Shown: positions 49,312-60,497 of the stretch, piece by piece
Layout of the letters: the number at the start of each line of letters is the position of its first letter
Position numbering within the stretch: the stretch's first letter is position 1
NCBI RefSeq assembly: GCF_025602895.1
Contig: NW_026516362.1
Coordinates: 25,141 to 89,140, forward strand
Reading direction: 5' to 3'
DNA length: 64,000 nt
From: Polychytrium aggregatum
Taxonomy: Eukaryota > Chytridiomycota > Chytridiomycetes > Polychytriales
Made by a program: the position numbers and the translations under genes
Notes under the pieces: model-generated
The model's database searches: none
Seen by the model: only the letters and a program-made list of their open reading frames with translations
What the model was told of the DNA's origin: nothing

Positions 49312-52300
49312 GTGGCTCTGGAGCCCTAGTAGGAGACCAACGCCGTGGATTGCTCAATGCAGTCCATGCGTCTCCAGAGGAAGTTCACCTCGCCCCTTCC
49401 CCCGAAGGAGAAACAAACCAAGTGTTGTGCGTCGTGCGAGAGGTGCATGGTGGCGCAAGCCGCCTGCCTCTCCACGAACGTGAAGAGAAAACCAAAATTG
49501 AAAACCAAAACAAAAAAGAAAATCAAGAACCCTTGAGGGACAGGACCGCCTGTGCCCTCACCCCTGTCAAGTCGTGTGTGTCGGATGCTTCCGACATGTG
49601 TCCGCAAGCCGTGGACGTCGTGTGCAATGGCGTGCTGACGCCGCAGGCCCCCGCAATGGCCGAACCCTATCCAAAATGTCCGAGTGGCCGTGATGAAGCC
49701 AACCAAGACCAAGTGTCGCCCGTTCCCCCAAGTCAAGTCATGGTGCAGGAGGCTGTGCAGGAGGACCATGAAGAGTCCCTGCTGTACCTCCCTGCCACCG
49801 TCCAAGGTCACACCGTCCGAATGATGGTGGACTCTGGAGCAAGCTGCAACTTTGTCAGCAGACGCTTGCTCCAGGAGCTCAACATACATGCAACCAAGAA
49901 GAAGTCGCCGATGAGTGTGGCGCTTGCAGACGATCGTGTGCAGCAGTGCACACACCAAGTGGTCCTGCGAGTGGCCCTCCATCCCAAGTACCATCCTGTC
50001 CTGTTGTTCCAAGTGATCGACACCAAGTTCGATGCCATCCTCGGCATGAGCTGGCTTGCTCGTGCCGAGCCGACTCCAGTCGTCGACTGGAAAGGCCGCA
50101 CTGTCCGTGTTGGCCCTGACATTGTCCTGCAGGGCATGGCCTCACCCAACATGCCACCTCTCCTCTCAGCCATGCAATTCAAGAGGCTGATCAAGAAGGA
50201 CACGTCGTTCCTCTGTGTCGTGCGTGAGGTCGACGACACCGACCAAGCCGGTCCCGGTCCCCCGCCTGTGGTGACCAAGCTGCTCGACGAGTACAAGGAC
50301 GTATTCCCCGACCAGTTGCCACAATGCCTGCCACCCCAACGCACCGTCGATCATCGCATCGACATCGAACCAGGCTCGTCGCCTCCGTCAAGACCGACGT
50401 ACCAACTGTCGCTGACGGAGATGGACGAACTCAAGCGCCAGTTGGATGACCTCCTCGCCCATGGGTTCATCCGCCCGAGCCAGTCACCGTATGGTGCACC
50501 AGTGCTCTTTGTCAAGAAGAAAGAAGGTGATCTCAGGATGTGCGTCGACTATCGCGCACTAAACAAACAGACCATCAAGAACACCTACCCGTTGCCAAGG
50601 ATCGACGAGTTGATGGATCGTCTGAGTGGAGCAAAGGTCTTTAGCAAGATAGACCTCCGCTCAGGCTACCATCAGATCCGCATCCACGAGGATGATGTCC
50701 ACAAGACCGCCTTCAGGACTCGCTACGGACTGTACGAGTTCCTAGTGCTGCCGTTCGGATTGACGAACGCACCTGCCACGTTCATGCAGCTGATGAACGA
50801 TGTGTTCCGCCAAGAGCTCGACAACTCTGTCATCGTGTACCTGGATGATATCCTTGTGTACAGCAAGGATGAAGCGACCCATGAAGGTCATGTCGCCCGC
50901 GTGCTGGCCAAGCTACGCGAGCACAAGTTGTATGCCAAACTGTCCAAGTGCGAGTTCTTCCAGAATCAAGTCCCGTTCCTGGGACACGTTGTCTCAGGAA
51001 GAGGAATCGAAGTCGACCCCGCCAAGGTCAAGTCTGTGGTCGAGTGGCCGCCGCTCGCATGCGTCTCTGACGTACAGTCGTTTCTCGGTCTCGTCAACTA
51101 CTACCGCCGATTCATCCCCGATCTGGCGCGCACTGCCGGTCCACTCACAGACCTACTCCGCAAAGAGTGCCCCTTCGTGTGGGACCACCCACAACGCCAA
51201 GCGTTCGAGACCCTCAAGCACGCCTTGACGAACGCTCCTGTCCTCGCTGTGTTCGACCCGAACACGGATGTCTCCGTGCACACCGACGCCTCCGACTTTG
51301 CGGTGGGAGCTGTTTTGATGCAGGAGGGAAGGCCCGTTGCCTTCGAGTCGCGCAAACTGTCCCAACACGAGATCAACTATCCCGTGCACGAGAAGGAGCA
51401 GCTTGCGATCATCTACGCGCTGCAGAAGTTCCGAGTGTACCTCCACGGTACCGCCAAGCCCTTCAAGATTGTGACGGACCACCAGTCACTGCGTTACCTC
51501 GACACCAAGAAGAACCTGAGCCGACGCCAAGCGCGATGGATGGAGTTCCTCGCCGAGTACAACTACGAGGTTGTATACCAGAAAGGCAAACTCAATGTGG
51601 TGCCTGACGCACTGTCCCGACGCCCCGACTACCAATTGGCGTCACTGTACGAGTCGACTGTCAGTGTCGACAACACGATGCTGGATGTTGTCCGAGACAA
51701 CATCGCCAACGACAAACAGTTCGGAGAACTGTTCCGAAAGGTGTCTAAGCTCCCCAAGGACGACGAATCATCCGAGTACACAGTGCGTGATGGCCTGCTC
51801 CTCCTGAAGAAGGACAGCCGTGTCTGTGTGCCGGACATTCCGTCGTTGAAGACCAAGTTGCTCCAAGAGGTCCACGACTCGCCCCTCGCTGGACACTTTG
51901 GAGTCGAGAAGACATACGACCGACTGGCCAAAGTCGCATACTGGCCTGGAATGAAGCGCACCGTCGAGAAGTACATCGAGTCCTGCCATACCTGCAAGAT
52001 GGTCAAGTCACGCACGACCCGAGAGCAAGGATTGCTGCAACCCCTGCCTGTTCCCGACCGCCCCTGGACCAGCATGTCCATGGATCTCATCACGCATCTA
52101 CCGACGACCAAGTTGGACCACGATGCAATCGCTGTCTTTGTCGACAGGTTCAGCAAGATGGCACACTTTGTGCCGTGCCAGACGACATGCTCCGCGCCTG
52201 ACCTTGCACTGCTGTTCTTCAAGCATGTGTTCAAGCACCACGGCCTCCCAAGGTCCATCGTCAGTGATCGAGACCCCCGATTCACCTCCTTGTTTTGGAC

Positions 52301-53207
52301 AAGTCTGTTCGACCATCTCGGCACCAAGCTGAACATGTCAACCTCGCACCACCAACAAACGGATGGACAGTCCGAGCGGACGATCCGCACCCTCGAGCAA
52401 TACCTGAGGACATACGCCTCGACCAGCCAAGACGACTGGGACATACAGCTGAGTCATGCAGAGTTTGCATACAACACCGCCAAGTCGAGCACAACTGGCT
52501 TGAGCCCCTTTGAGGCGCTCTACGGATTCCAGCCTGATGTTCCCACCTCCTTGACACTGACCGAGTCCACGGCTGGATTGCCTCCCAAACCAAGTGCCTT
52601 TGTCAAAGATCATCAAGTCCGACACAAGATGATCGCCGACGCGCTCACGGATGCGCAACAAGTGATGGCGAAGTACTACGACCGCCGACACCAGGATGTC
52701 TCCTTTGAAGTTGGAGACCTTGTCTACCTGGACGCCGACAACATCAAGGTCCCCGAAGCCCAGTCAAAGAAGTTGTTGCCCAAGTACCGAGGACCGTTCA
52801 AGATAGCGGCCCGACCCAGTCCCCTCAACTACCTGTTGGACTTGCCACCTGGAAGCAAGCTCCATCCTGTCTTCCATGTGTCCAAGCTGCGTCGCCACAC
52901 GACCCGCAGTCCAGCACAGTTCCCCGACGCCGACGAAGGTGTCCCGGACGACGCACCACTGGAAGACGACCTCGGACAATACTATACTCAAGAATATGAA
53001 GTCGAAAGGATCGTGAGGCACAAGAAAGTGGCTGATGGGTCACTTCGGTTTTATGTCAAGTGGGTTGGTTACCCACACTCGGGCAACACATGGCAAACAC
53101 TGGAGGACTTGTCCCATGCACCCGAGGAGCTGAGTAAATACGGTAAACACCTCGAGGAGCCCCAAATAAAGAGCACACGCAGGGCTCCTCGCAGGAAGCC
53201 TTCTTAA
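49275..53207 (+). CDS. pol: C1 Pol polyprotein
   Basis: 1310 codons, same domain order as C3: spacer, protease (DSG near residue 184), RT (YLDD near 522), RNase H, integrase (HHCC, D, D35E) and chromodomain near 1239. Subfamily differences from C3: Leu for Pro in the SPLPPKE spacer (seen in an overlapping frame), Gln for Lys in [10 protein letters not shown], Arg for Lys in [11 protein letters not shown]. No disabling change seen, so the protein looks functional although the element ends are abnormal. The stop at 53205-53207 is followed by a short purine tract and the 3' LTR. Confidence 0.95.
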   Translation: MPHEVGKRPTLLGGSGALVGDQRRGLLNAVHASPEEVHLAPSPEGETNQVLCVVREVHGGASRLPLHEREEKTKIENQNKKENQEPLRDRTACALTPVKSCVSDASDMCPQAVDVVCNGVLTPQAPAMAEPYPKCPSGRDEANQDQVSPVPPSQVMVQEAVQEDHEESLLYLPATVQGHTVRMMVDSGASCNFVSRRLLQELNIHATKKKSPMSVALADDRVQQCTHQVVLRVALHPKYHPVLLFQVIDTKFDAILGMSWLARAEPTPVVDWKGRTVRVGPDIVLQGMASPNMPPLLSAMQFKRLIKKDTSFLCVVREVDDTDQAGPGPPPVVTKLLDEYKDVFPDQLPQCLPPQRTVDHRIDIEPGSSPPSRPTYQLSLTEMDELKRQLDDLLAHGFIRPSQSPYGAPVLFVKKKEGDLRMCVDYRALNKQTIKNTYPLPRIDELMDRLSGAKVFSKIDLRSGYHQIRIHEDDVHKTAFRTRYGLYEFLVLPFGLTNAPATFMQLMNDVFRQELDNSVIVYLDDILVYSKDEATHEGHVARVLAKLREHKLYAKLSKCEFFQNQVPFLGHVVSGRGIEVDPAKVKSVVEWPPLACVSDVQSFLGLVNYYRRFIPDLARTAGPLTDLLRKECPFVWDHPQRQAFETLKHALTNAPVLAVFDPNTDVSVHTDASDFAVGAVLMQEGRPVAFESRKLSQHEINYPVHEKEQLAIIYALQKFRVYLHGTAKPFKIVTDHQSLRYLDTKKNLSRRQARWMEFLAEYNYEVVYQKGKLNVVPDALSRRPDYQLASLYESTVSVDNTMLDVVRDNIANDKQFGELFRKVSKLPKDDESSEYTVRDGLLLLKKDSRVCVPDIPSLKTKLLQEVHDSPLAGHFGVEKTYDRLAKVAYWPGMKRTVEKYIESCHTCKMVKSRTTREQGLLQPLPVPDRPWTSMSMDLITHLPTTKLDHDAIAVFVDRFSKMAHFVPCQTTCSAPDLALLFFKHVFKHHGLPRSIVSDRDPRFTSLFWTSLFDHLGTKLNMSTSHHQQTDGQSERTIRTLEQYLRTYASTSQDDWDIQLSHAEFAYNTAKSSTTGLSPFEALYGFQPDVPTSLTLTESTAGLPPKPSAFVKDHQVRHKMIADALTDAQQVMAKYYDRRHQDVSFEVGDLVYLDADNIKVPEAQSKKLLPKYRGPFKIAARPSPLNYLLDLPPGSKLHPVFHVSKLRRHTTRSPAQFPDADEGVPDDAPLEDDLGQYYTQEYEVERIVRHKKVADGSLRFYVKWVGYPHSGNTWQTLEDLSHAPEELSKYGKHLEEPQIKSTRRAPRRKPS
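49290..49333 (+). promoter_or_regulatory. C1 -1 frameshift signal
   Basis: GGGAAAC 49290-49296 in phase G GGA AAC; spacer 49297-49303; stem arms CCTACTAGG 49304-49312 and CCTAGTAGG 49325-49333; loop 12 nt. The gag stop is within the stem. Confidence 0.9.
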
Positions 53208-53216
53208 GTGTGGGAG

Positions 53217-53524
53217 TGTAGGAGATGGTATCTCCGACGCTGTGCTGCGCGTACTGCGCGTACTGCGCGGCGCAGTGGGTCGTGACCTGTGCTGCGCTTT
53301 GCGTTTTCACGCACCGCAGGCAGGCCACCGCAGGGTATACCTGCGGGTTGCCCCCGTTCCCCCGTTTGTCTGGAGTTCGGTTTTATCGTGAATAAACGTA
53401 AGTGCTCCCCGAGCTCACCCGTCCGCTAGAGTAGCCTAGCACCGCCCTGTTCTGCCCCGTCCTGTCTTGTCTTGTACCCCCTCCCTCCCCGTCTTGCCCC
53501 AACGTCCCAGTAGTGGACGTTACA
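53217..53524 (+). repeat. C1 3' LTR (308 bp)
   Basis: TGTAGGAGATGG...GGACGTTACA. Has GCTCCCCGAG and CCCCGTCCTG as in C2 and C3, unlike its own 5' LTR. Hairpins GGAGAT/ATCTCC near the start and AACGTCC/GGACGTT (53501-53521) at the end. Confidence 0.95.
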
Positions 53525-54200
53525 CCAAGAGGTAGATCGCGACAACGTCCCCGAGCTTGGCGGCCTTTTCGACGGCTTCGAAGTATGTCTTGATTTTGGA
53601 TTGAGTCAGCTTGATCGTACCGTTGGAATTGATGACTCGGGTCATCATCAGGCGAGCAAAAACGGTCGCGGCGGTTGCTTGCTCGGCCTTTGTGTATGTT
53701 GTGGTGTCTTCGGGTGCGTCCATGATCTTCAAGAGCCATCGGTCGTCGAAACAGCTCGGGGACGGAGACGGATAGATCTGGTAGAGACGTCGTACTTCCT
53801 CGTCCAAAATCGTCGTTTGGACATCGAAACAGCCATTCTTGTTGACGAGGTAGTCTTCGTGGCTGTGGTAGATTTCCAACCCGGTGAAGCCGATCCAAAG
53901 GCGGTATTGAACCAACTTGGAGCCGCGGATGAGGGCTTCAAAGGTCTTGCAGGTTTGCTTGAGGCGGAGTATGGTGGGGATGTCCAGGAGCCAGAGGAAG
54001 GCTTCATTGGCCACGATGATTTCGGCTTGGGTCATAGGATTGACTCGGCGGATGGTGGCGACCTGGGTGACATGATCCGAGACGGGCTTGACCGTGGGGT
54101 ACAAAACCGGAGAGGGCGGGTCATCATCGTGCTCGCGGACACATTGGCGCTTGGACGGGGACGTGGTAGACTCGACGAGAGATGCATTGGTGCGCTTCAT
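53520..54200 (-). pseudogene. Host gene, weakly F-box-like, 3' end replaced by C1 LTR
   Basis: 226 codons from ATG 54200 (MKRTNASLVESTTSPSKRQ). An in-frame GTG further upstream is less likely. N-terminus is Ser/Thr- and basic-rich with SPSKRQCVREH, possibly a nuclear signal. Residues about 65-100 hold LLDIPTILRLKQTCKTF, which resembles an F-box (substrate adaptor of SCF ubiquitin ligases), but the match is weak. The rest is unrecognised. The final Val codon is partly LTR-derived and the stop TAA comes entirely from the C1 LTR end (53520-53522), so the true C-terminus is missing. The expected remainder is not found left of C1. No intron needed in the part present. Confidence 0.6.
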
Positions 54201-54489
54201 AGTGAATGTAGAATGTATATAGTAGAGTGTAGTGTGTAAGTCGTAGGAAAGCACTGGAGAGGGTGGGTGCGGTGAGGTGCGGTTGCGTCGGAGACGGAGG
54301 GAACGGGTGTCCTTTTATCATCGGGGGGTGCGTCCGCTGCCTGCGTGCGCATGGGACATGTCGATTGGTTGGGGTTTGTTTCAAAATCGATAGCGAGGCT
54401 TTCTCCTTGATGGACGCCCCAGAGAGAATCATATGGTGCAAAAAAAAGATAGGGCTTGCCATCCTCAGTGACAAATACCTTCATCCGAT
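54201..54489. other. Upstream region of the broken host gene
   Basis: Unique sequence with no convincing gene. A TATATA sits at 54216-54221, very close to the ATG at 54200. Short A run at 54439-54446. Probably 5' flank and promoter of the - strand gene; nothing else can be assigned. Confidence 0.4.
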
Positions 54490-54706
54490 CCGTTTGGGGC
54501 AGCCCTCATGATGCATGCGGCTCCTTCGAGCGTCCCTGGCTTGTCTCCCATCACACCACTCGGGAGGATGCGGCGCAGCATGATTTTCTGCGGATCTTGT
54601 TCTCTGGCGACGACAAACACATCCCATGCCGTTTGGGGTAGTCCGCATGATGCATGCGGCTCCTTCGAGTGTCCCTGGCTTGTCGTCCAATGCACCACTC
54701 GAGAGG
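54490..54706. repeat. Imperfect direct duplication, 78-bp units
   Basis: CCGTTTGGGG...ACTCGGGAGG (54490-54567) and CCGTTTGGGG...ACTCGAGAGG (54629-54706) align along their length with about nine mismatches and no gaps, offset 139 bp. Both contain CATGATGCATGCGGCTCCTT. Not related to any LTR in the window. Function unknown. Confidence 0.8.
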
Positions 54707-54812
54707 GTACTTGCTTTTTTTCCTTGCCGTTGGGTTTTTTCTCCTTGATGTGATTTGATTTGGGTGGAGACCACATACTCCGAGGCGCACGGAGGGTATC
54801 TGGCTGGCCGAC

Positions 54813-54907
54813 GATAAATAGGCATCCGTCTCCCGCATCGAAGTTCTCATCCCCACCAGTCTCTACTCGACTACGACCTACCTCTCTACAAGCGACTACG
54901 CTCTACG
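54813..54907 (+). promoter_or_regulatory. Possible promoter cut off by C2
   Basis: GATAAATA at about 54813, then a pyrimidine-rich CTCTACTCGACTACGACC-type tract up to the C2 LTR at 54908. Looks like a TATA region and leader for a rightward transcript whose body would lie beyond C2 and A4, outside the window. Weak, composition-based. Confidence 0.3.
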
Positions 54908-55216
54908 TGTAGGAGATGGTATCTCCGACGCTGTGCTGCGCGTACTGCGCGTACTGCGCGGCGCAGTGGGTCGTGACCTGTGCTGCGCTTTGCGTTTTCA
55001 CGCACCGCAGGCAGGCCACCGCAGGGTATACCTGCGGGTTGCCCCCGTTCCCCCCGTTTGTCTGGAGTTCGGTTTTATCGTGAATAAACGTAAGTGCTCC
55101 CCGAGCTCACCCGTCCGCTAGAGTAGCCTAGCACCGCCCTGTTCTGCCCCGTCCTGTCTTGTCTTGTACCCCCTCCCTCCCCGTCTTGCCCCAACGTCCC
55201 AGTAGTGGACGTTACA
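54908..55216 (+). repeat. C2 5' LTR (309 bp)
   Basis: TGTAGGAGATGG...GGACGTTACA, same variants as C3. Followed at 55217 by TGGTAGCATCGG. Confidence 0.95.
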
Positions 55217-55338
55217 TGGTAGCATCGGAAATCCTCGTCTTGTTTTCGTCCTGTTTGTCCTCTTTCTAGATCCTCAAGCTGGATCCCGCCTCTCTTGCCG
55301 ACCGACTCTCCTCTCTGTCCCTGGAGCCTGCCCCTGCC

Positions 55339-56160
55339 ATGAGCAACCCCCGCCCACTTCCGGAAGCCTTCCTCAAGACCTTCCGTGCCCCAGTGTTTAC
55401 TGGGAAGAGCCGCTCCTCCTCGGTGGAGGACTGGCTGCAGCAACTCGAGGACTACCTCGATGCTGCCCAAGTCGCCCCCACCCACCACATCGTCGCCGCC
55501 AAGCTCTGCTTAAAGGACCAGGCGTACCGTTGGTACCGCCGCCAAGGGTTCGACGAGCAGAGCGAAGGTGTGTTTGACGACTTCAAGGACCGCCTCCGTC
55601 GCCGCTTCGGCAGCCCCAATGCTGAACTCATTGCCCGTGACAAGCTATACTCTCTCGTGCAGCGTGGTTCTGTGACCCGCTACATCGAGGAGTTTGAAGA
55701 CCTCTCCTCCCAGATTGAGGAGCTGGGCTCTGCTGATGCGATGTACCTCTTCCAGAAGGGCCTCAAGCCCAAGATCAGAGAGTACATCGCCAGCAACCCT
55801 GATGCCCGCAAGTCCCTGGACGTGATGATGGACGTTGCCGAGAACCTCGACAACGTCCAGTACCATGGCCGCCAGTTCTACCCGCAGCTGGCAGGCGGCC
55901 ATCGGTCTCATCACGTCCCAGCCCGTCCGCCTCGCCCGGCCCCGCCCGCAAGACCCATGCCTGAGCCCATGGACGTTGACGTCAACGCCATGGAGGCTCG
56001 TGGCCCTCCCCGCTCCCGGTTCCAGCAAGCTGCCACTGTCTCCCCCAAGGACAGACAGAAGCAGGAGGACCTCCGCCATGGTTCCTGCTTCTTCTGTCAC
56101 CGACCGGGACACCAGGCCAAGGAGTGCCCCATGAAGTCGGGAAACGGCCGACCCTACTAG
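55339..56160 (+). CDS. gag: C2 Gag
   Basis: 273 residues from ATG 55339, same sequence type as C3 Gag, with CCHC knuckle [14 protein letters not shown]. Frameshift heptamer at 56139-56145 and stem arms 56153-56161 and 56174-56182; the stop TAG lies in the first arm. Intact although the element is broken in pol. Confidence 0.94.
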   Translation: MSNPRPLPEAFLKTFRAPVFTGKSRSSSVEDWLQQLEDYLDAAQVAPTHHIVAAKLCLKDQAYRWYRRQGFDEQSEGVFDDFKDRLRRRFGSPNAELIARDKLYSLVQRGSVTRYIEEFEDLSSQIEELGSADAMYLFQKGLKPKIREYIASNPDARKSLDVMMDVAENLDNVQYHGRQFYPQLAGGHRSHHVPARPPRPAPPARPMPEPMDVDVNAMEARGPPRSRFQQAATVSPKDRQKQEDLRHGSCFFCHRPGHQAKECPMKSGNGRPY

Positions 56161-58681
56161 GTGGCTCTGGAGCCCTAGTAGGAGACCAACGCCGTGGATT
56201 GCTCAATGCAGTCCACGCGTCTCCAGAGGAAGTTCACCTCGCCCCCTCCCCCGAAGGAGAAACAAACCAAGTGTTGTGCGTCGTGCGAGAGGTGCATGGT
56301 GGCGCAAGCCGCCTGCCTCTCCACGAACGTGAAGAGAAAACCAAAATTGAAAACCAAAACAAAAAAGAAAATCAAGAACCCTTGAGGGACAGGACCGCCT
56401 GTGCCCTCACCCCTGTCAAGTCGTGTGTGTCGGATGCTTCCGACATGTGTCCGCAAGCCGTGGACGTCGTGTGCAATGGCGTGCTGACGCCGCAGGCCCC
56501 CGCAATGGCCGAACCCTATCCAAAATGTCCGAGTGGCCGTGATGAAGCCAACCAAGACCAAGTGTCGCCCGTTCCCCCAAGTCAAGTCATGGTGCAGGAG
56601 GCTGTGCAGGAGGACCATGAAGAGTCCCTGCTGTACCTCCCTGCCACCGTCCAAGGTCACACCGTCCGAATGATGGTGGACTCTGGAGCAAGCTGCAACT
56701 TTGTCAGCAGACGCTTGCTCCAGGAGCTCAACATACATGCAACCAAGAAGAAGTCGCCGATGAGTGTGGCGCTTGCAGACGATCGTGTGCAGCAGTGCAC
56801 ACACCAAGTGGTCCTGCGAGTGGCCCTCCATCCCAAGTACCATCCTGTCCTGTTGTTCCAAGTGATCGACACCAAGTTCGATGCCATCCTCGGCATGAGC
56901 TGGCTTGCTCGTGCCGAGCCGACTCCAGTCGTCGACTGGAAAGGCCGCACTGTCCGTGTTGGCCCTGACATTGTCCTGCAGGGCATGGCCTCACCCAACA
57001 TGCCACCTCTCCTCTCAGCCATGCAATTCAAGAGGCTGATCAAGAAGGACACGTCGTTCCTCTGTGTCGTGCGTGAGGTCGACGACACCGACCAAGCCGG
57101 TCCCGGTCCCCCGCCTGTGGTGACCAAGCTGCTCGACGAGTACAAGGACGTATTCCCCGACCAGTTGCCACAATGCCTGCCACCCCAACGCACCGTCGAT
57201 CATCGCATCGACATCGAACCAGGCTCGTCGCCTCCGTCAAGACCGACGTACCAACTGTCGCTGACGGAGATGGACGAACTCAAGCGCCAGTTGGATGACC
57301 TCCTCGCCCATGGGTTCATCCGCCCGAGCCAGTCACCGTATGGTGCACCAGTGCTCTTTGTCAAGAAGAAAGAAGGTGATCTCAGGATGTGCGTCGACTA
57401 TCGCGCACTAAACAAACAGACCATCAAGAACACCTACCCGTTGCCCAGGATCGACGAGTTGATGGATCGTCTGAGTGGAGCAAAGGTCTTTAGCAAGATA
57501 GACCTCCGCTCAGGCTACCATCAGATCCGCATCCACGAGGATGATGTCCACAAGACCGCCTTCAGGACTCGCTACGGACTGTACGAGTTCCTAGTGCTGC
57601 CGTTCGGATTGACGAACGCACCTGCCACGTTCATGCAGCTGATGAACGATGTGTTCCGCCAAGAGCTCGACAACTCTGTCATCGTGTACCTGGATGATAT
57701 CCTTGTGTACAGCAAGGATGAAGCGACCCATGAAGGTCATGTCGCCCGCGTGCTGGCCAAGCTACGCGAGCACAAGTTGTATGCCAAACTGTCCAAGTGT
57801 GAGTTCTTCAAGAATCAAGTCCCGTTCCTGGGACACGTTGTCTCAGGAAGAGGAATCGAAGTCGACCCCGCCAAGGTCAAGTCTGTGGTCGAGTGGCCGC
57901 CGCTCGCATGCGTCTCTGACGTGCAGTCGTTTCTCGGTCTCGTCAACTACTACCGCCGATTCATCCCCGATCTGGCGCGCACTGCCGGTCCACTCACAGA
58001 CCTACTCCGCAAAGAGTGCCCCTTCGTGTGGGACCACCCACAACGCCAAGCGTTCGAGACCCTCAAGCACGCCTTGACGAACGCTCCTGTCCTCGCTGTG
58101 TTCGACCCGAACACGGATGTCTCCGTGCACACCGACGCCTCCGACTTTGCGGTGGGAGCTGTTTTGATGCAGGAGGGAAGGCCCGTTGCCTTCGAGTCGC
58201 GCAAACTGTCCCAACACGAGATCAACTATCCCGTGCACGAGAAGGAGCAGCTTGCGATCATCTACGCGCTGCAGAAGTTCCGAGTGTACCTCCACGGTAC
58301 CGCCAAGCCCTTCAAGATTGTGACGGACCACCAGTCACTGCGTTACCTCGACACCAAGAAGAACCTGAGCCGACGCCAAGCGCGATGGATGGAGTTCCTC
58401 GCCGAGTACAACTACGAGGTTGTATACCAGAAAGGCAAACTCAATGTGGTGCCTGACGCACTGTCCCGACGCCCCGACTACCAATTGGCGTCACTGTACG
58501 AGTCGACTGTCAGTGTCGACAACACGATGCTGGATGTTGTCCGAGACAACATCGCCAACGACAAACAGTTCGGAGAACTGTTCCGAAAGGTGTCTAAGCT
58601 CCCCAAGGACGACGAATCATCCGAGTACACAGTGCGTGATGGCCTGCTCCTCCTGAAGAAGGACAGCCGTGTCTGTGTGCC
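56124..58681 (+). pseudogene. pol: C2 Pol, N-terminal part (to integrase start), cut by A4
   Basis: Protease, RT (YLDDILVYS) and RNase H are intact. The frame ends at KKDSRVCVP just before the integrase zinc finger, where the A4 LTR begins. Marker [10 protein letters not shown] places it with Cb and C3. Translation continuing into the A4 LTR for about 90 codons is accidental. GTGCC (58677-58681) is the predicted half of the A4 target duplication. Confidence 0.94.
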
Positions 58682-59472
58682 TGTTAGGGATAGCTTCTGC
58701 TTGTTCTCCACTTTGACTGCACACTTGGCTATTCTTTTGCCTTTCTGTTTGTTTGTGTGTAGCCTTGCAGTTCCCCTCCGATTTTCCGCCTTTTGCCTGT
58801 CTTTTCCGCTCCTTCCGCACTTCCGTTTTCCCGCGCTGCTCCGCTTCCTTTGTCTTCTTCGCACGCGCCGGTTTGTTTGTGCACGCGCCTTGCTGCGATT
58901 GGTTGCAATTCGGCTGCCGGTCATGTGTCCCCCCACCGGTGACTCATGACCTGCCTGACCGCCCCGATCTCTTGTTCATCTCGCATGCATTTGCCCCAAC
59001 CTTATACTTGACCAATCCGCTTCTTGGACGTTGAGTCACATTGCTTCGCCTTTGCACGTTTCTCCTGCCAGGTGCTTCGCTTTTGCTTGCGCCTCTCTCG
59101 CTTTGGTTCTCTGCCTGTCTCGGTGGTCCTTCTCGGCCCTCGTTCGTGCATCGCCCCCTTCGCCCTGCTCGATCGCCCACTTTTCCCTCCCTTGGCCGCC
59201 CTTCGCTGCCAAGTCCGGACTTGTCTATAAATAGCCTGACCCCCGCGATGTGTAGTCGAACCTTAGCGTTCAAAATAGGACTAAATAAAGTGCCTTCTAC
59301 TTTATTCTCTGAGTGTTCCTCACGTCTCATTTCGAGACTAGTCTTATCTTGAACGGATCTTTGCTTCCCTCGCTCCCTCTCCGAGTCCACTTCGGACTTT
59401 ACCCTTGCCTTCCCTGAGCTCACTTCGAGCTCACTTCTTCTTTTGCCGTTGAGTCCCCTTCGGACTCTAACA
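58682..59472 (+). repeat. A4 5' LTR (791 bp)
   Basis: TGTTAG...CTAACA with the intact terminal A. TATAAATA at 59226, predicted R start AGCGTTCAAAAT at 59265 (39 bp), complementary primer site 59475-59486. Confidence 0.95.
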
Positions 59473-59543
59473 TCATTTTGAACGCTCCCTCTTGGCTTCC
59501 CGGCCTTTCTTCTTCTTTCGCCTCTCTTTCCCTCGTCGATCCG

Positions 59544-60497
59544 ATGGCTGAGCCTGCTGCACCCCCTGCAGACCTCAACGCGTATCTGGCGCGCATGGAG
59601 GAGCGTATGAACGCCCTCATGACCCAGAACGCTGCTCTCCATCGTCAGATCCAAGATCTGCAAGCTCCCGCCGCCGCTCCCCGCCAGGTCTACCAGGTCA
59701 ACAAGCCCAAGGAGTTCCTAGGTTCCCGCGATGAAACGACGGCCTTCCTCGCCCAGTGCCACCTGGTTTTCCTCGCCGATCCTGCCTTCTTCGCGCCCGA
59801 GCGCCAGAAGGTCCTGTACGCCACCTCCTTCCTCCGCGGTGAAGCCTTCAAGTGGTACGAGGCCGCCTTCTACATGGCCAACCGCTTCCCGGCTTCCTTC
59901 GCGGATTTTGAAGTTGCCCTCAAGTCGACCTTCGGTGAGGACACGGCCTCCTCGCAAGATAAGGCCTTGAACGACCTCAAGCGCTTGGTCCAGCTCAAGT
60001 CCTGCCAAGCCTTCGCCACCCGCTTCGTCCAGCTCGCCGCCCGCGTCCAGACTGATGAACCCACCAAGATGCACTTCTTCAAGGAGGGTTTGAAGTCTGA
60101 GGTCAAGTTCCACCTCATCGGTCTCCGCCCCGCTCCCGCTTCCCTGCCTGAGTTGATCAAGGCAGCGGTCGAGTACGACGATGCCCTCCATCGTCTCAAG
60201 ATCTCCTCCCGTTCCCAACCTCCTCCTCCTTCTTCTCGCTCTGCTCCCCATCACCACCATTCTCCCGCGCATGTTTCTTCTTCCTCCTCTTCTGCACCCA
60301 CTCCCATGGACCTTGACTCTGTCTCGGTCCGCCCTGCTAAGCTCTCCGACGTCGAGAAAAAGCGACGTCGTGAGCAGGGTCTCTGCCTGTACTGCGGGGA
60401 AAAGTCTTGTCCCGGCAGTCGCGATGTTCAGCAGTGCCCGGTTCTGGTCAAACGGAACTCGGGAAATGCCCACAGCCGAGCAGCACCTCGCAAGTAA
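59544..60497 (+). CDS. gag: A4 Gag
   Basis: 317 residues from ATG 59544, nearly identical to A1 Gag (for example Ile for Val in LHRLKISSRSQ). Capsid-type core with FKWYEAAFYMANRFP, Ser/Pro/His linker, atypical knuckle CLYCGEKSC...QQC lacking the usual His. Slippery GGGAAAT at 60461-60467; stop TAA in the loop of the 60484-60505 hairpin. Confidence 0.95.
   Translation: MAEPAAPPADLNAYLARMEERMNALMTQNAALHRQIQDLQAPAAAPRQVYQVNKPKEFLGSRDETTAFLAQCHLVFLADPAFFAPERQKVLYATSFLRGEAFKWYEAAFYMANRFPASFADFEVALKSTFGEDTASSQDKALNDLKRLVQLKSCQAFATRFVQLAARVQTDEPTKMHFFKEGLKSEVKFHLIGLRPAPASLPELIKAAVEYDDALHRLKISSRSQPPPPSSRSAPHHHHSPAHVSSSSSSAPTPMDLDSVSVRPAKLSDVEKKRRREQGLCLYCGEKSCPGSRDVQQCPVLVKRNSGNAHSRAAPRK

Larger units (their letters stand above)
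48060..53524 (+). mobile_element. C1: complete family C chromovirus without target duplication
   Basis: 5465 bp with 308-bp LTRs, open gag and pol. No 5-bp duplication: flanks are TCATC on the left and CCAAG on the right. The outer end of the 5' LTR is TCTAGG instead of TGTAGG. LTRs differ at about four positions. Suggests recombination or rearrangement after insertion. Confidence 0.94.
54908..58681 (+). mobile_element. C2: family C chromovirus, 5' part, cut by A4
   Basis: Intact 309-bp 5' LTR, gag and the first two thirds of pol. Interrupted at 58681 by A4; the remainder lies right of the window. Left flank CTACG would be half of its target duplication. Subfamily markers as in Cb and C3. 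Confidence 0.95.

Noticed and set aside
53601-54239. 212-codon + strand frame opposite the host gene
   Set aside because: Mirror of the - strand frame; no recognisable motif and composition consistent with an antisense shadow.
56124-58949. Pol frame of C2 continuing about 90 codons into the A4 LTR
   Set aside because: The junction is the A4 insertion; the extra residues are LTR sequence also found in non-coding LTRs.
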